From contig JAQGDQ010001887.1 of assembly GCA_030141605.1 (NCBI GenBank), positions 1-22,307 on the forward strand: DNA of 22,307 nt, given 5' to 3'. Position numbers and translations under genes: made by a program. Under the pieces are notes generated by a model. The model made no database searches. It saw nothing but the letters and a program-made list of their open reading frames with translations, and was not told the origin of the DNA. The stretch's first letter is position 1. Every line of letters starts with the position of its first letter. Below, piece by piece: positions 1-10,507 of this stretch. The DNA comes from Tubiluchus corallicola (Eukaryota > Priapulida > Priapulimorpha > Priapulimorphida > Tubiluchidae).

Positions 1-345
1 CGAGGGAGAAACACAAAAGCACAGCAAAAAAACACACAACGGAGAAACACAGAAGTACAGCAAATAAAACACACAAGGAAGAAACACAGAAGTACAGCAA
101 ATAAAACACAGAAGTACAGCAAATAAAACACACAAGGCAGAAACACAAAAGTACAGCAAACAAAACACAGAAGTACAGCAAATAAAACACACAAGGGAGA
201 AACACAGAAGTACAGCAAACAAAACACACAAGGCAGAAACACAAAAGTACAGCAAACAAAACACAGAAGTACAGCAAATAAAACACACAAGGGAGAAACA
301 CAGAAGTACAGCAAATAAAACACACAAGGCAGAAACACAGAAGTT
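1..345 (+). repeat. Minisatellite, 37- and 22-base units (left copy)
   Basis: About ten tandem units, read most easily on the reverse strand as CTGTGTTTCTCCC followed by TTGTGTGTTTTATTTGC and TGTACTT (37 bases). A shorter form lacks 15 internal bases (22 bases). Part of the array follows a 37-22-37 order, giving a 96-base higher-order unit present twice. The window starts inside a unit, so the array continues or the assembly stopped here. No coding potential. Confidence 0.93.
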
Positions 346-1814
346 CTAGGCACATTCACAGAACAGAAACCAATATGAATCTCTTCGCTGAAATATAGCT
401 TTAACAGAAACGTTTTAACTTTGCAAATGGAAATATAAAATATATATAATTATACATAAAATTCTTTATTGCCATTGTTATACATACACAGGTATCATAT
501 ATGCAAGTAAAATGATTATGCAAAACAAGTTAAAAAACAACTGATGTTTGCAATAGTGTTAAAAACAAAATACAAAGTGACATCAAATACAAACATTTCA
601 ATATAAAACTCATCCACGTATTACGAATAATATCAAGCAACCAGCAGTGCATATAAATACATAATACAAATTCAAACGACACAAAGACATAAAAGCATAC
701 TTTTCAACATAACAGCCAATACACATAATCTAAAACCAATTGAACCCTACAACATACATAAACATCACGTTAATCGTAATGCAACACACATATTTACATA
801 ACTATTTAAAAACCAATTAAAACTAGTTGTGATTCAAGAAAAAAGAAAGTTTAATGTCAGTTACCTAGATGGCATATGAAACCCACATTGCTATTTACTT
901 CGTCTCCTTTGTTGACCGGTCTGTTATAATTTTATGTAACTTTTTTCAACGAAGTTTGAAAAAACTAGAAATGCAAGTTAGTAGAAATGAGTTTAGATAT
1001 TATCTGTAGTCTGTAAGATACATAAATACTGATTCAATGATTGTATGCGTGAGCATTGACAAGGTGACATTGCATGTACGTGACATACGATCACAATGAA
1101 ACGGAATATGGCGACAATATTTACAACGACCTTACATGCAAATCATCTTATACGTGTATAATATTGCACTTAAGCAATATTATATTTTTGTTACAGTACA
1201 AGTTGGGTTTCTATACTAACATAAAAGCAGTAATGCAGTAATCAATATTTAGGTCCGCCATTATAATGGTGCAGTAACCTTACAATAACTCTGTTTAATG
1301 AACGTATACAGAACCCTGCAGCACTATAATATCCACAAAACATATATGATAGTATGTCAACATGGTAACCACAACACTGCACAATGTATGCTAGCTTTCA
1401 CAAAGAAAACTCGGTGAAGCTGTGTACAGGCAGTCGTGGTTGGATTGATATGAATATTTTAACAGGTAATGGCTCTGGAAAGCAAGGACTCACTAATATT
1501 TCTAGTGTGTTGTCATTAGCATTCAGCAAGCACTTAAGGTTTTCAGTGACTTCGTACAGATCACTGGAGCCTTTCACAAAATCCTACGTCGTGTCGTTCC
1601 CCTTGGTATACTTGATTTCCTCGACTCCTCCCGTAAGTGGTAATTATTTGTAACAATTATGGAACTTTTTAGTTAAAAAAACAAAGAAAGGGTTTAAAGA
1701 TGTCCTCATATGAAAAAGTTGTACTGTGCGTTGCAAAATTAAATAACATAAAAAACGTTGTTGTTGGGAAAGCCAAAAGCGCTTCATTAAACGCCGCCAA
1801 AAGAAGACAAAGCA
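346..1814. other. Unassigned AT-rich segment with LINE-like 3' end (left copy)
   Basis: No supported gene. The reverse strand has an AATAAA signal at 465..470, followed downstream (toward base 420) by ATGTATAATTATATATAT-type sequence. This resembles the 3' end of a non-LTR element or an old transcript, but no coding part is recognisable upstream of it. A strong hairpin lies at 1157..1184. An 89-codon + frame at 1384..1653 has no recognisable features. The opposite strand of that stretch has a 61-codon open run described under findings. Confidence 0.5.
1157..1184. other. Perfect hairpin, 11-base stem, 6-base loop
   Basis: TATAATATTGC at 1157..1167 and its exact reverse complement at 1174..1184 flank the loop ACTTAA. 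The mirror copy is at 21124..21151. It is AT-rich and is not followed by a clear U-tract in a gene context, so I give it no terminator role. Confidence 0.7.
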
Positions 1815-3103
1815 CAATAACGAAGAGCTCGTTTTGTCATGCAAAAAGTGCATTAACGAAGAGCTCGTTTTATCATTCAAAGGGTACAATAACGAAGAGC
1901 TCGTTTTGTCATGCAAAAAGTGCAATAACGAAGAGCTCGTTTTATCATTCAAAGGGTACAATAACGAAGAGCTCGTTTTGTCATGCAAAAAGTGCAATAA
2001 CGAAGAGCTCGTTTTGTCATGCAAAAAATGCAATAATGAAGAGTTCGTTTTGTCATGCAAAAAGTATAATAACGAAGAGCTCGTTTTGTCATGCAAAAGG
2101 TACAATAACGAAGAGCTCGTTTTGTCATGCAAAAAGTACAATAACGAAGAGCTCGTTTTGTCATGCAAAAAGTACAATAACGAAGAGCTCGTTTTGTCAT
2201 GCAAAAAGTACAATAACGAAGAGCTCGTTTTGTCATGCAAAAGGTACAATAACGAAGAGCTCGTTTTGTCATGCAAAAAGTACAATAACAAAGAGCTCGT
2301 TTTGTCATGCAAAAAGTACAATAACGAAGAGCTCGTTTTGTCATGCAAAAAGTACAATAACGAAGAGCTCGTTTTGTCATGCAAAAGGTACAATAACGAA
2401 GAGCTCGTTTTGTCATGCAAAAAGTACAATAACAAAGAGCTCGTTTTGTCATGCAAAAAGTACAATAACGAAGAGCTCGTTTTGTCATGCAAAAAGTACA
2501 ATAACGAAGAGCTCGTTTTGTCATGCAAAAGGTACAATAACGAAGAGCTCGTTTTGTCATGCAAAAAGTACAATAACAAAGAGCTCGTTTTGTCATGCAA
2601 AAAGTACAATAACGAAGAGCTCGTTTTGTCATGCAAAAAGTACAATAACGAAGAGCTCGTTTTGTCATGCAAAAGGTACAATAACGAAGAGCTCGTTTTG
2701 TCATGCAAAAAGTACAATAACAAAGAGCTCGTTTTGTCATGCAAAAAGTACAATAACGAAGAGCTCGTTTTGTCATGCAAAAAGTACAATAACGAAGAGC
2801 TCGTTTTGTCATGCAAAAGGTACAATAACGAAGAGCTCGTTTTGTCATGCAAAAAGTACAATAACAAAGAGCTCGTTTTGTCATGCAAAAAGTACAATAA
2901 CGAAGAGCTCGTTTTGTCATGCAAAAAGTACAATAACGAAGAGCTCGTTTTGTCATGCAAAAGGTACAATAACGAAGAGCTCGTTTTGTCATGCAAAAAG
3001 TACAATAACAAAGAGCTCATTTTGTCATGTAAAAAGTACAATAACGAAGAGCTCGTTTTGTCATGCAAAAAGTACAATAACGAAGAGCTCGTTTTGTCAT
3101 GCA
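1815..3103 (+). repeat. 36-base satellite with 144-base higher-order unit (left copy)
   Basis: Thirty-five full units and one partial unit of a 36-base monomer whose core is AACGAAGAGCTCGTTTTGTC, followed by ATGCAAAAAGTACAAT. From about 2100 to the end, variant monomers recur every 144 bases: one with AAAAGG instead of AAAAAG (7 occurrences, near 2097, 2241, 2385, 2529, 2673, 2817 and 2961), and one with AACAAAGAG instead of AACGAAGAG (6 occurrences). The left end (1815..2090) is more divergent, including a 72-base dimer with TATCATTC. Diverged edges with a homogenised interior are typical of unequal crossing-over. Because 36 is a multiple of three and the unit lacks stops in four of six frames, long open frames exist on both strands. 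They are not evidence of coding. Confidence 0.96.
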
Positions 3104-3703
3104 TATGCAGAGAAAATAACTTGCAAAGTTATTCTAAAATAACAAAGTACTACAAACGCTATTTTCCTCCTTATTAAAAATCTTTATTTGTCAATTTAAG
3201 AAACAGGTGAAAACAATAAAATCATCTGAAGTTCATCATTCAGTGATAATGATTAAAACCAACACTGGTTAAGTGTTGAGTAATTGAATAATTAGCTTGG
3301 AAAGTTAATTAACGGCAAACGAACACAGCTATCGCTTATGTCACAAACTAACCACAGTTTGTGCAATGGTAGGCATCCACCCTGCGCGTCAAGCACGTTT
3401 GTGTAAGCGAAAATTGCTTCACAAACGAACACGGCAGGTCATGACCATGCTTATCATGGCACAGCGCCTATTTGTCGGCCACGCGAATGTGACATAAAGG
3501 CGCCATTGCCAGTCTTAGTGGATTCGCTGAGCCGCTCATAGCTTTGAAAGTTTTAAAAGGCAAGAAAAGTGGTACCTGAAGTACGTTTCAGAAAAATCGC
3601 CTTACTTCGCAGCAATTTTATGCGTATTTTATGTACTCGCGTTGAAAGGATTTTCGTTTGTTTTCATTTTAAATCTCCCGCAATACTGCTCCGACCGTGC
3701 CAT

Positions 3704-3719
3704 TACATGACGTCATGTA
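3704..3719. promoter_or_regulatory. 16-base palindrome containing a CRE core
   Basis: TACATGACGTCATGTA is a perfect 16-base palindrome. Its centre TGACGTCA (3708..3715) is the consensus site for CREB/ATF bZIP factors. The mirror copy is at 18589..18604. No transcription unit is evident nearby, so regulatory activity is only possible; chance occurrence in AT-rich DNA is not excluded. Confidence 0.3.
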
Positions 3720-4058
3720 GGTAAAACGTAAATCAGGGGAAGAAAAGTACATGTTAAACTATGTCCCAAAAAACTTTCCCTGCAAAATTACTTAGCATTT
3801 CACTTACCTGCTTGAAAGACTTACGTAACTAGAAGAAAAATTAATTATTGGAAATGCTTTCACCAATTGGTAAAATGTCGCTGACTCACCCTCCAGGGTG
3901 CACCACTCGCTAACCAAAAACGTATTTTAATCTCAGCGACAAGATACAGTAATTTTAAATTTTATTTAGTTAGTGACGTGTGCGCAACGAATGCTTGATT
4001 ATTTTTTCAAACTTTACACAATGTTATCTAAAGTCATTTCAAATGAACTGTCGTCAAA

Positions 4059-4077
4059 ATGACCGTCTAACGGTCAT
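4059..4077. other. Hairpin, 8-base stem, 3-base loop
   Basis: ATGACCGT, loop CTA, then ACGGTCAT. The mirror is at 18231..18249. The context is AT-rich and non-coding. Function unknown. Confidence 0.6.
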
Positions 4078-5385
4078 CGTGTGAATTTAAATTTACATGT
4101 TTTATACAGCGTTATTACCGACGCAAGTCTAATATGCAGAAAGGCAGTATGTAAGTGGTAACAAATTTCAAAACGATTTTTTATGTTTTAGAACATACTT
4201 TATTTTGAACTAATGTCTACACAATCGTCCGGTTTTCTTTTAACTCTTAAACTGCAGTGCTGTGCAACTGAGGGGAGGGGGCAGATTCTGATGACCGCAT
4301 GGTCGTTCGTCTGCATACCCCTAGCGTTATCTAATTATGTGGTTTTGCACATAAAAGTCGTCATTGGCTTCATAATTACAATAGTGCGGTTATCTGTGCC
4401 AACATGATGGCAACAAATAGAAAAAAATTCAATTACATTCAACTGCAAGTAGCTGTAGCCGCCCGTTCAGAAAGTCACTTTGCAATCCTATAAAGAGATG
4501 AAGCTGAGAATCAGTCTGCACTGTAATACCCCCTTCTTAGAATATTCTATTAGCTTACCGGTTAACTTCCAGTAAAAGCGCCAGGGCTGAGAATGGACTA
4601 GATTTAATTAGAAGCAAAGCCGCTGTGCATTTATACTTCAGCTGCACGCTGGAGATTGCTTAGATTGTCTCTCGTGTGCATGACATATCACTCGATAATG
4701 TATTAAACCAATCTGCCTAATAGTATTCCCATCAGTGCAAATGCCATTGCGGTCGATATGACGGATGACAGTGCAACGAGAGAGATCTCACTGCATGATG
4801 TCCTGAATACACAATCAAAACGTGTTGCGCTTTTTCTTTTAAAACTGTTTCGTTGGGAAGGATAGTGCGCCCTGGGATGACTTGTTGCCATCACTTCTGC
4901 TGTTGCCGCCGTTGTAACTGTGTGGCCTGTTGCTGTTGCTATTTGTGCTGTTTGGTGGCGTGGCAGTAGTTTCGTTAGCGGTTACTGTCTCTCTTTCCCT
5001 GCTGCTTGCTCTGCTACTGTTGCCATTTTAGTTTTTTTTAATTTAACGGCAGGTTCTACTCAAACTAAATGGTTCTGGCACGACCGCAATGTGGCTCATT
5101 ATCGAGGTTGCCTCTAATATAAGCCACTGGACCAGCAGAGCTCTCTCAGCCATGTATGGATATGTACACACCCTCCCTCTAAGGGGTAAAGAGCCAGAAT
5201 CAGTACGGCGAAAGAAACGACACAGAGCGAAAATGGAACCGGTTCATCCATACATAAACTGGCTAACTCAGCGCCGTTCTTAAGTTCGGCGGGTGAACAC
5301 GATACCGCGACCGCAAGGTCATGCATGGGCCTAGAAATGGCCGAGGTAGGTAAGTGAACAAGATGCATACATTCTCAAAGCGATG

Positions 5386-5448
5386 CTAAGATAAGATAAG
5401 ATAAGATAAGATAGGATAAGATAGGATAAGATAAGATAGGATAAGATA

Positions 5449-5480
<32 letters not shown>

Positions 5481-5879
5481 CTAGGCTAGGCTAGGCTAGG
5501 CTAGGCTAGGCTAGGCTAGGCTAGGCTAGGCTAGGCTAGGCTAGGCTAGGCTAGGGTGAGGTGAGGTGAGGTGAGGTGAGGTGAGGTGAGGTGAGGTGAG
5601 GTGAGGTGAGGTGAGATGAGATGAGATGAGATGAGATGAGATGAGATGAGATGAGATGAGATGAGATGAGATGAGATGAGATGAGATGAGATGAGATGAG
5701 ATGAGATGAGATGAGATGAGATGAGATGAGATGAGATGAGATGAGATGAGATGAGATGAGATGAGATGAGATGAGATGAGATGAGATGAGATGAGATGAG
5801 ATGAGATGAGATGAGATGAGATGAGATGAGATGAGATGAGATGAGATAAGATAAGATAAGATAAGATAAGGTAAGATAA
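5386..5879 (+). repeat. Zoned pentanucleotide microsatellite (left copy)
   Basis: Five successive blocks of 5-base units: ATAAG with scattered ATAGG (5386..5480), CTAGG x15 (5481..5555), GTGAG x12 (5556..5615), ATGAG x46 (5616..5845), and ATAAG x5 plus edge variants (5846..5879). Several neighbouring blocks differ by one base per unit. The right end abuts the 3' end of a LINE fragment on the reverse strand, whose tail it probably grew from. Confidence 0.97.
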
Positions 5880-6097
5880 ACATTTATTTCACGTCGATTT
5901 TAAAAACATACAACTACACGCGGCAAGAGCTTATATGTCCGAGGAAAAAATAAAACTATTCAGCTACGGTTAAAAACTAATTACCCAAATTAAATGCTGT
6001 ACACTTAAGAAGAGACTGACTTAATGAAATTATAAAATAGCTTCTAATTTAAAAATATAAGTTAAAATCTACACCACAGCACGAATGTACAACTTAA

Positions 6098-6250
6098 CTA
6101 GCAAGAATTATTACAAGAACGGCATGTACAACGTGCTCCGTTCCACATTTTTAATTTGCTCTTAAAAGAATTCAGTTCGGTTTCATTTTTAATATGAGTA
6201 GGCAGAGTGGTCACCTGCACTGAATTCTTCGATTTCCTAGGAAATCTGAC
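6098..6250 (-). pseudogene. LINE ORF2 C-terminal fragment (left copy)
   Basis: Mirror of 16053..16205, reading leftward into its 3' untranslated region (5880..6097) and the pentamer array. Same sequence and same truncation. Confidence 0.62.
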
Positions 6251-8453
6251 TCACGTTTTTTTCGCGGATTTCTTTTGATGGGGATGTTAGCCACTTTATG
6301 TCGGCAATAAAACTACAGGACTTGAAGACAGTATCGAGGTAAAATAATCCCATGTGAAGAAGCATTGTATGGAGTTCTTTGCTGGTAAAAAGCCGAAAAA
6401 GTCACATCCATTAACAAGCCATTTATAAACATTGTTTATATCGGCAGAATTACAATATCTTCAAATCAATAGATTTTGTCGACTAATTTTATTCGTGAAC
6501 GCCATCAACTAGGACTATTTGTCATTACATGGAGACATTGCAGCCAAGCAGCGAAGATTAAGTAGCGTCAATCAATTTTGTCGCTGAAGGAAACAGCAAG
6601 GACAAAAATGAGCAAACCAGTAAGCAAGACAGTGACAGTAAAAAGATGATCAAGCAACTAAACAGTGTGGTATTACATGCAGTTCTTTTCAAATTTACAC
6701 AAAAAGTTCGTTAGTTTCGTTTCTGATACCAAACTGAGGCTTATCGTCAGAATAACAAATTTAATAAACACCGAGTACAGTCACCTTTGGGAACCTAGGA
6801 TGTGCATGAATATGGCACAAACTGTGGACAGATTTGTACTGGTATTGCTTTTAACACATTTGGACAAAGTCCAGGGTCTGGCTTCTAATGTTTAGTATCT
6901 GGCGTCTGGCTTCTAGCGTCCCGCGTCTATCGTTTCCTGGGCAGTAATTTAATAACAAAGTGTATGGCGCACAATCTCCATTTTCTTCGCAGAAAAACAA
7001 AATGAACGATATCAAATTTATTTTTTCAAATGATTTCTTTTTTATAATTTATTCGTATAATCCGAATAATATAATATATATATATATATTATTAATAATA
7101 ATATATTATTGGCTGACGAACAGGCACTGGACGCTGGACACTTTGGTGTATCACAGGTTTTAAATCATCTAAACTTGGGTAAATAAGTGTATTTATCTGC
7201 TACTTCTGGGTTAAAGAAGTCATTGAAGGGTGCTGTGAAAATATTTGAAATTTCTGTGGACAGTGATTGCTACGTCAGAAGCAAGAAATGGTCTATCACT
7301 CCTACAAGCGGACACCCCCAAAAAAAAATAAAATGTAAGTGAAAGTTTTCTGCATCAAAAAGGTTATAAGTACGATATAAATTCTATTGCTTATCAAAAC
7401 TATCTAAGCAACGACCAAGGTCAGCTGATGACCAGTTAAACCTAGGTTATAAAAAGCATCATCGAAACCAAACAAAATGCACCCGGGTGGCAGACGATGT
7501 GGACGAAAGGTGTCCAACTCGCTCTCGTAGTCTATTTGTAACTGATTAGCTTCGTGTTTTGATTGATTCGTTACCCGCCATGCGTGTTTAGAATTCTCAT
7601 TACAGGAACAAATCTTCACTTTGGCCGAATGTCAGCAGTATCTCTAATAAAGCATGAGGCGTTTTCAAAATTTCAAGAACTTTTCTGTGCCAAAAATACG
7701 TTGAATCACTTCACTGAAATGGAAATTTTGGATACCTGTATTTATTTGCCAAAACGCTTACATTAGCTTACAAAGATTTTTCATTGCTGCTGGCAGTAAT
7801 TTTAAAGTAGTGAGATTTTTCTGTTAGTAGTTTTAATTTTATCTTTAGAGCCACAAAACAGAAAAAAACCGCTTTGGTTTCGACTTGAGAATAAAGACAA
7901 ACGCCACTTGCTTTAGTACAAATTACGCACGTTAATGCGCTCAACTGACCTCCGCTGAGCTAATCAGTGACCATCGACAACTTCGAAAAAACTACTGATC
8001 TGACTCCAAGCTTTAATTCGTATGAAAAATTGAAATGAAAACCACAACGTATTTGTCAAGACAACATACCCAAGAGTCATCTGAAAGAACCTGACTAGGA
8101 TTACAAATAAATTAATTGACATGATCACGCTTTCCATGTACATTTTCTTTCTTATTTAGTTTTTTCTTCTTTTGGTATAGTTGCTAGCCAGCTGGGATGG
8201 CACACACTAACAGTAATTTTATTATTTGCCTTGGCATTTGCACAGCGTAGGGTTATACTGTGTAAATCACGAATCAGAATAATAATGCAGCATTTCCTGT
8301 AGCCGCTAATCCCAACTCCAGCATCATACAAGCGTCCGTCTCAATCAGACATGACAACCAAGATCGATTTTGCCATAGACGACAAGCTACGGCGATTTTG
8401 ATAAATATCAAATTCAAATTTTTATCTTGGCTTCAGACATAGCATGCAGACCA
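6251..8453. other. Unassigned segment with AT-only tract (left copy)
   Basis: No supported gene. It holds a 46-base A/T-only tract (7065..7110) and a small cluster of direct repeats of TCTGGCTTCTA (about 6872..6910) that looks like minisatellite debris. Short open frames overlap on opposite strands (7404..7619 on -, 7563..7766 on +) with no recognisable motif. Confidence 0.45.
7065..7110. repeat. A/T-only tract with palindromic (AT)n core
   Basis: Forty-six consecutive A/T bases built of AATAAT, (AT)n and ATTATT parts that are nearly self-complementary, so cruciform extrusion is plausible. The mirror is at 15193..15238. Confidence 0.85.
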
Positions 8454-8468
8454 AGAGAGGGAGAGGGA

Positions 8469-8540
<72 letters not shown>
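8454..8540 (+). repeat. (GA)n microsatellite (left copy)
   Basis: Mostly GA dinucleotides with GAGAGG variants at the left edge. It abuts the pentameric tail at 8539..8559. Its length is identical to the mirror copy at 13763..13849, unexpected for two independently evolving dinucleotide tracts of this size. Confidence 0.97.
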
Positions 8541-8543
<3 letters not shown>

Positions 8544-10201
8544 GAATTAGATTAGATTAATTTATTTCAGCATAAAGCCATACAGAAAACATAAAAACAC
8601 TACATCACACTACAATAAAATAATAAACTAGAAGTTACAATAAAAACGCTACTACACATTACGCATTCAGTAAAAAAACCGTTCGCAGCTATCAGGTTTG
8701 ACGATTCTTATTTATAAACAGACTGTCGATCCACATCTTAAAATAACAACATTGTATGATTCGTACAGAGTTGACAATTGACGTAAGCACGCTCAGCAGC
8801 ATTCGGGACAATGGCTCACGCATTACAACAACTGTCTAAACTAAACAACATGACAGTCACAATTAATGTCTAATCAGCAGATAAACTGATTGCACTTTTT
8901 CAAAAACACAAATTTGCAGAGCTGCAGCTATTTTTACACGAAATTAACACTTCAAGTAGCCAAACCAAAAAATGCCTTTTCAATTTAAACAGAATGTAGC
9001 GACTAAGTTTCAAAGCACTACAAAATACAGAGACATAAGTATAATCAAGAAACTAAGCCAGCTAGCATTGGTTTTACAATAAATGGATAACAAAATATAA
9101 TTAGGAAAGTCTCTTTTGCCTTTGAATATACGAACATTTCATACCTGCGACGTATTTTTTCTAATTTTAACTAATCATGTGGTCGTTCGCAAGCTTTTAT
9201 CCACTTTTTGCATTTTTTCAACTGTTTGTTAGACTACAGAAATGAAATAAATTTGATTATTTTATTCCGTAAACGATCTTGTCCAAGTTACGTAAGTCAT
9301 AAGTCCCAATGGCATCTTTTAATTATGATTATAGCCAGGAAAATAGCATAAAATTGACTATTTCAGGATACAAATTTTACGTTAATATATAACACAAATT
9401 TTGACCACATTTGAATTAATTTCGTGGTCACGACCGTGAAGATCTTATTGAGGTTTATAAAAACTGACTAGAAAAGAAAACATTTCATAGGAAAATGTTA
9501 ATTCCTATGAGTGTGCTCGCTTACCACATAATCTTGACAGTTGTCACGTATTCCCGTAGATGAGTTCAACTCTGCCGCTAGGCCTCAGCTATTGCTAACT
9601 GGCCATTCCTACAACCTGCGCAAACCTACTTAGAAGTACTCATGCTGTAACTTTTACATGCATGTTAACATTGAATCATTTATACCTGCCAACTCGGGCT
9701 TCAGTATAAAGTTATAAATTTCATTTAAACCCCTGTTCAAGTAGGCCATTTTACATTTGTGATCATTAAAGCAGCGTCATATGATCGGCTTAATTAACTT
9801 CGTTAAGTTTTTAAAGTTAATACTTGTCTTTATCAAGTTTGCAAGGTCGTACATTGAACTTAACTGCGTATTTTATTAATAGCAAAAGCATAGACGCAAG
9901 TGCTGTGCATTTCTTCCTACAAAAAACGAAATTATACTACGTATTTCCACTAATTCAGCTATAGTTTTAGTCAACAATACAGATAATCGACAACCTGTAA
10001 TAAGATCTAAAACAGGTTGATTTCTCTCCGGCAAATTTATGAAAAGTTAAGCATTTTTCATAAGAATATAACATATACCGACAACACATAGTTAGAGCTC
10101 TTGTTCCGAAAAACGAGGTAATGAACAGGCTCTGTGGGCGTGTGAAAAATATGCAAACTGGTTGGACAGTCAGCAAAGTTTGACTGAGAATGATTGACAT
10201 T
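8541..10201. other. Unassigned AT-rich segment (left copy)
   Basis: Apart from the retroelement-like tail at its left edge, I see no gene, RNA gene or tandem repeat here. The 82-codon reverse frame at 9967..10215 shows no family features. It lies just downstream of the truncated LINE end on the same strand and may include decayed 3' LINE sequence. Confidence 0.45.
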
Positions 10202-10340
10202 TTATTTGACGTCAATAGCTAGTAGATGTTTACTGTTCACAAGCTCTAGTAATTGTTTTCTTATACTGTAACAGGCTTTCCTGCAAAAGTGTGAAAATGT
10301 GGCTTCGTTAATGTTGCAACACTTGCCAGAATCACTACAA
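10202..10340 (-). pseudogene. Truncated inverted copy of a LINE ORF2 C-terminus
   Basis: Reverse complement of 11963..12101, the last 139 bases of the LINE frame described at 10942..12101, including FCRKACYSIRKQLLE. Read leftward it has no LINE sequence upstream: beyond 10340 the sequence changes abruptly to spacer DNA. This break at the arm boundary is the clearest evidence that the left arm is a copy joined secondarily. Confidence 0.8.
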
Positions 10341-10507
10341 ATCAATAAAAATAATTGAACAAATTGGTTAAACGCTCATTTTGAGTCATGGAGTTCAGAA
10401 CATGGTTTTCTATTCAGGTAACGTCTGTCTGCTTGGCGACTTATCTAAAACTGTACCTTATTTGTCTTTTGCTGCCTTTCTATCTGTCTGTCTGACAATG
10501 GTGCTTA

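Larger units (their letters stand above)
3104..5385. other. Unassigned segment between satellite and pentamer array (left copy)
   Basis: No supported gene. It contains a reverse-strand AATAAA (3183..3188); CACAAACT/AGTTTGTG as an 8-base inverted repeat at 3342..3363; TTATGTCAC (3336..3344) facing GTGACATAA (3489..3497); a CRE-type palindrome (3704..3719); and an ATGACCGT hairpin (4059..4077). It also has a reverse-strand frame with a hydrophobic end (4703..4894) and a GC-richer block at about 5050..5360. The short inverted repeats may be remains of non-autonomous DNA transposons, but no target duplication was found. Confidence 0.5.
1..10340 (+). repeat. Left arm of a giant inverted repeat
   Basis: The arm matches 11963..22307 in reverse complement. 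Pairs sum to 22308 outside the pentamer array (5386..5879) and to 22303 inside it, so the arms are collinear except for one 5-base unit. Stretches I compared by eye and all mirrored open frames are identical. The inner end is seen directly: homology stops after the cactacaa at 10333..10340. The outer end is not visible, because pairing continues to base 1. This arm appears to be the derived copy, since the LINE that crosses the arm boundary on the right is cut off here. Whether this is a real palindrome or a fold-back chimera cannot be decided from sequence alone. Confidence 0.97.

Noticed and set aside
1-345. CRISPR array or phage-like direct repeats
   Set aside because: Units are contiguous, without spacers, and vary by an internal deletion. 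This is a minisatellite.
1815-3103. CRISPR array
   Set aside because: Repeat length (36) is CRISPR-like, but there are no unique spacers: units are directly adjacent and nearly identical. There are no cas genes, and the content is eukaryotic.
1644-3177. Four long open frames (347 to 486 codons) over the satellite, and their mirrors at 19131..20664, as protein genes
   Set aside because: They overlap in four frames on both strands and exist because the repeat unit is 36 bases with few stops. No start context, domain or codon signal supports any one of them. Left as a low-interest check only.
5551-5883. 110-codon frame of ISSHL repeats (mirror 16420..16767, 115 codons) as a gene
   Set aside because: It is a translation of the pentamer microsatellite; its length difference simply reflects the extra repeat unit.
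9967-10215. 82-codon frame (mirror 12088..12336) as a gene
   Set aside because: It overlaps the end of the LINE frame, has no recognisable family features, and is likely a chance frame in the element's 3' region.
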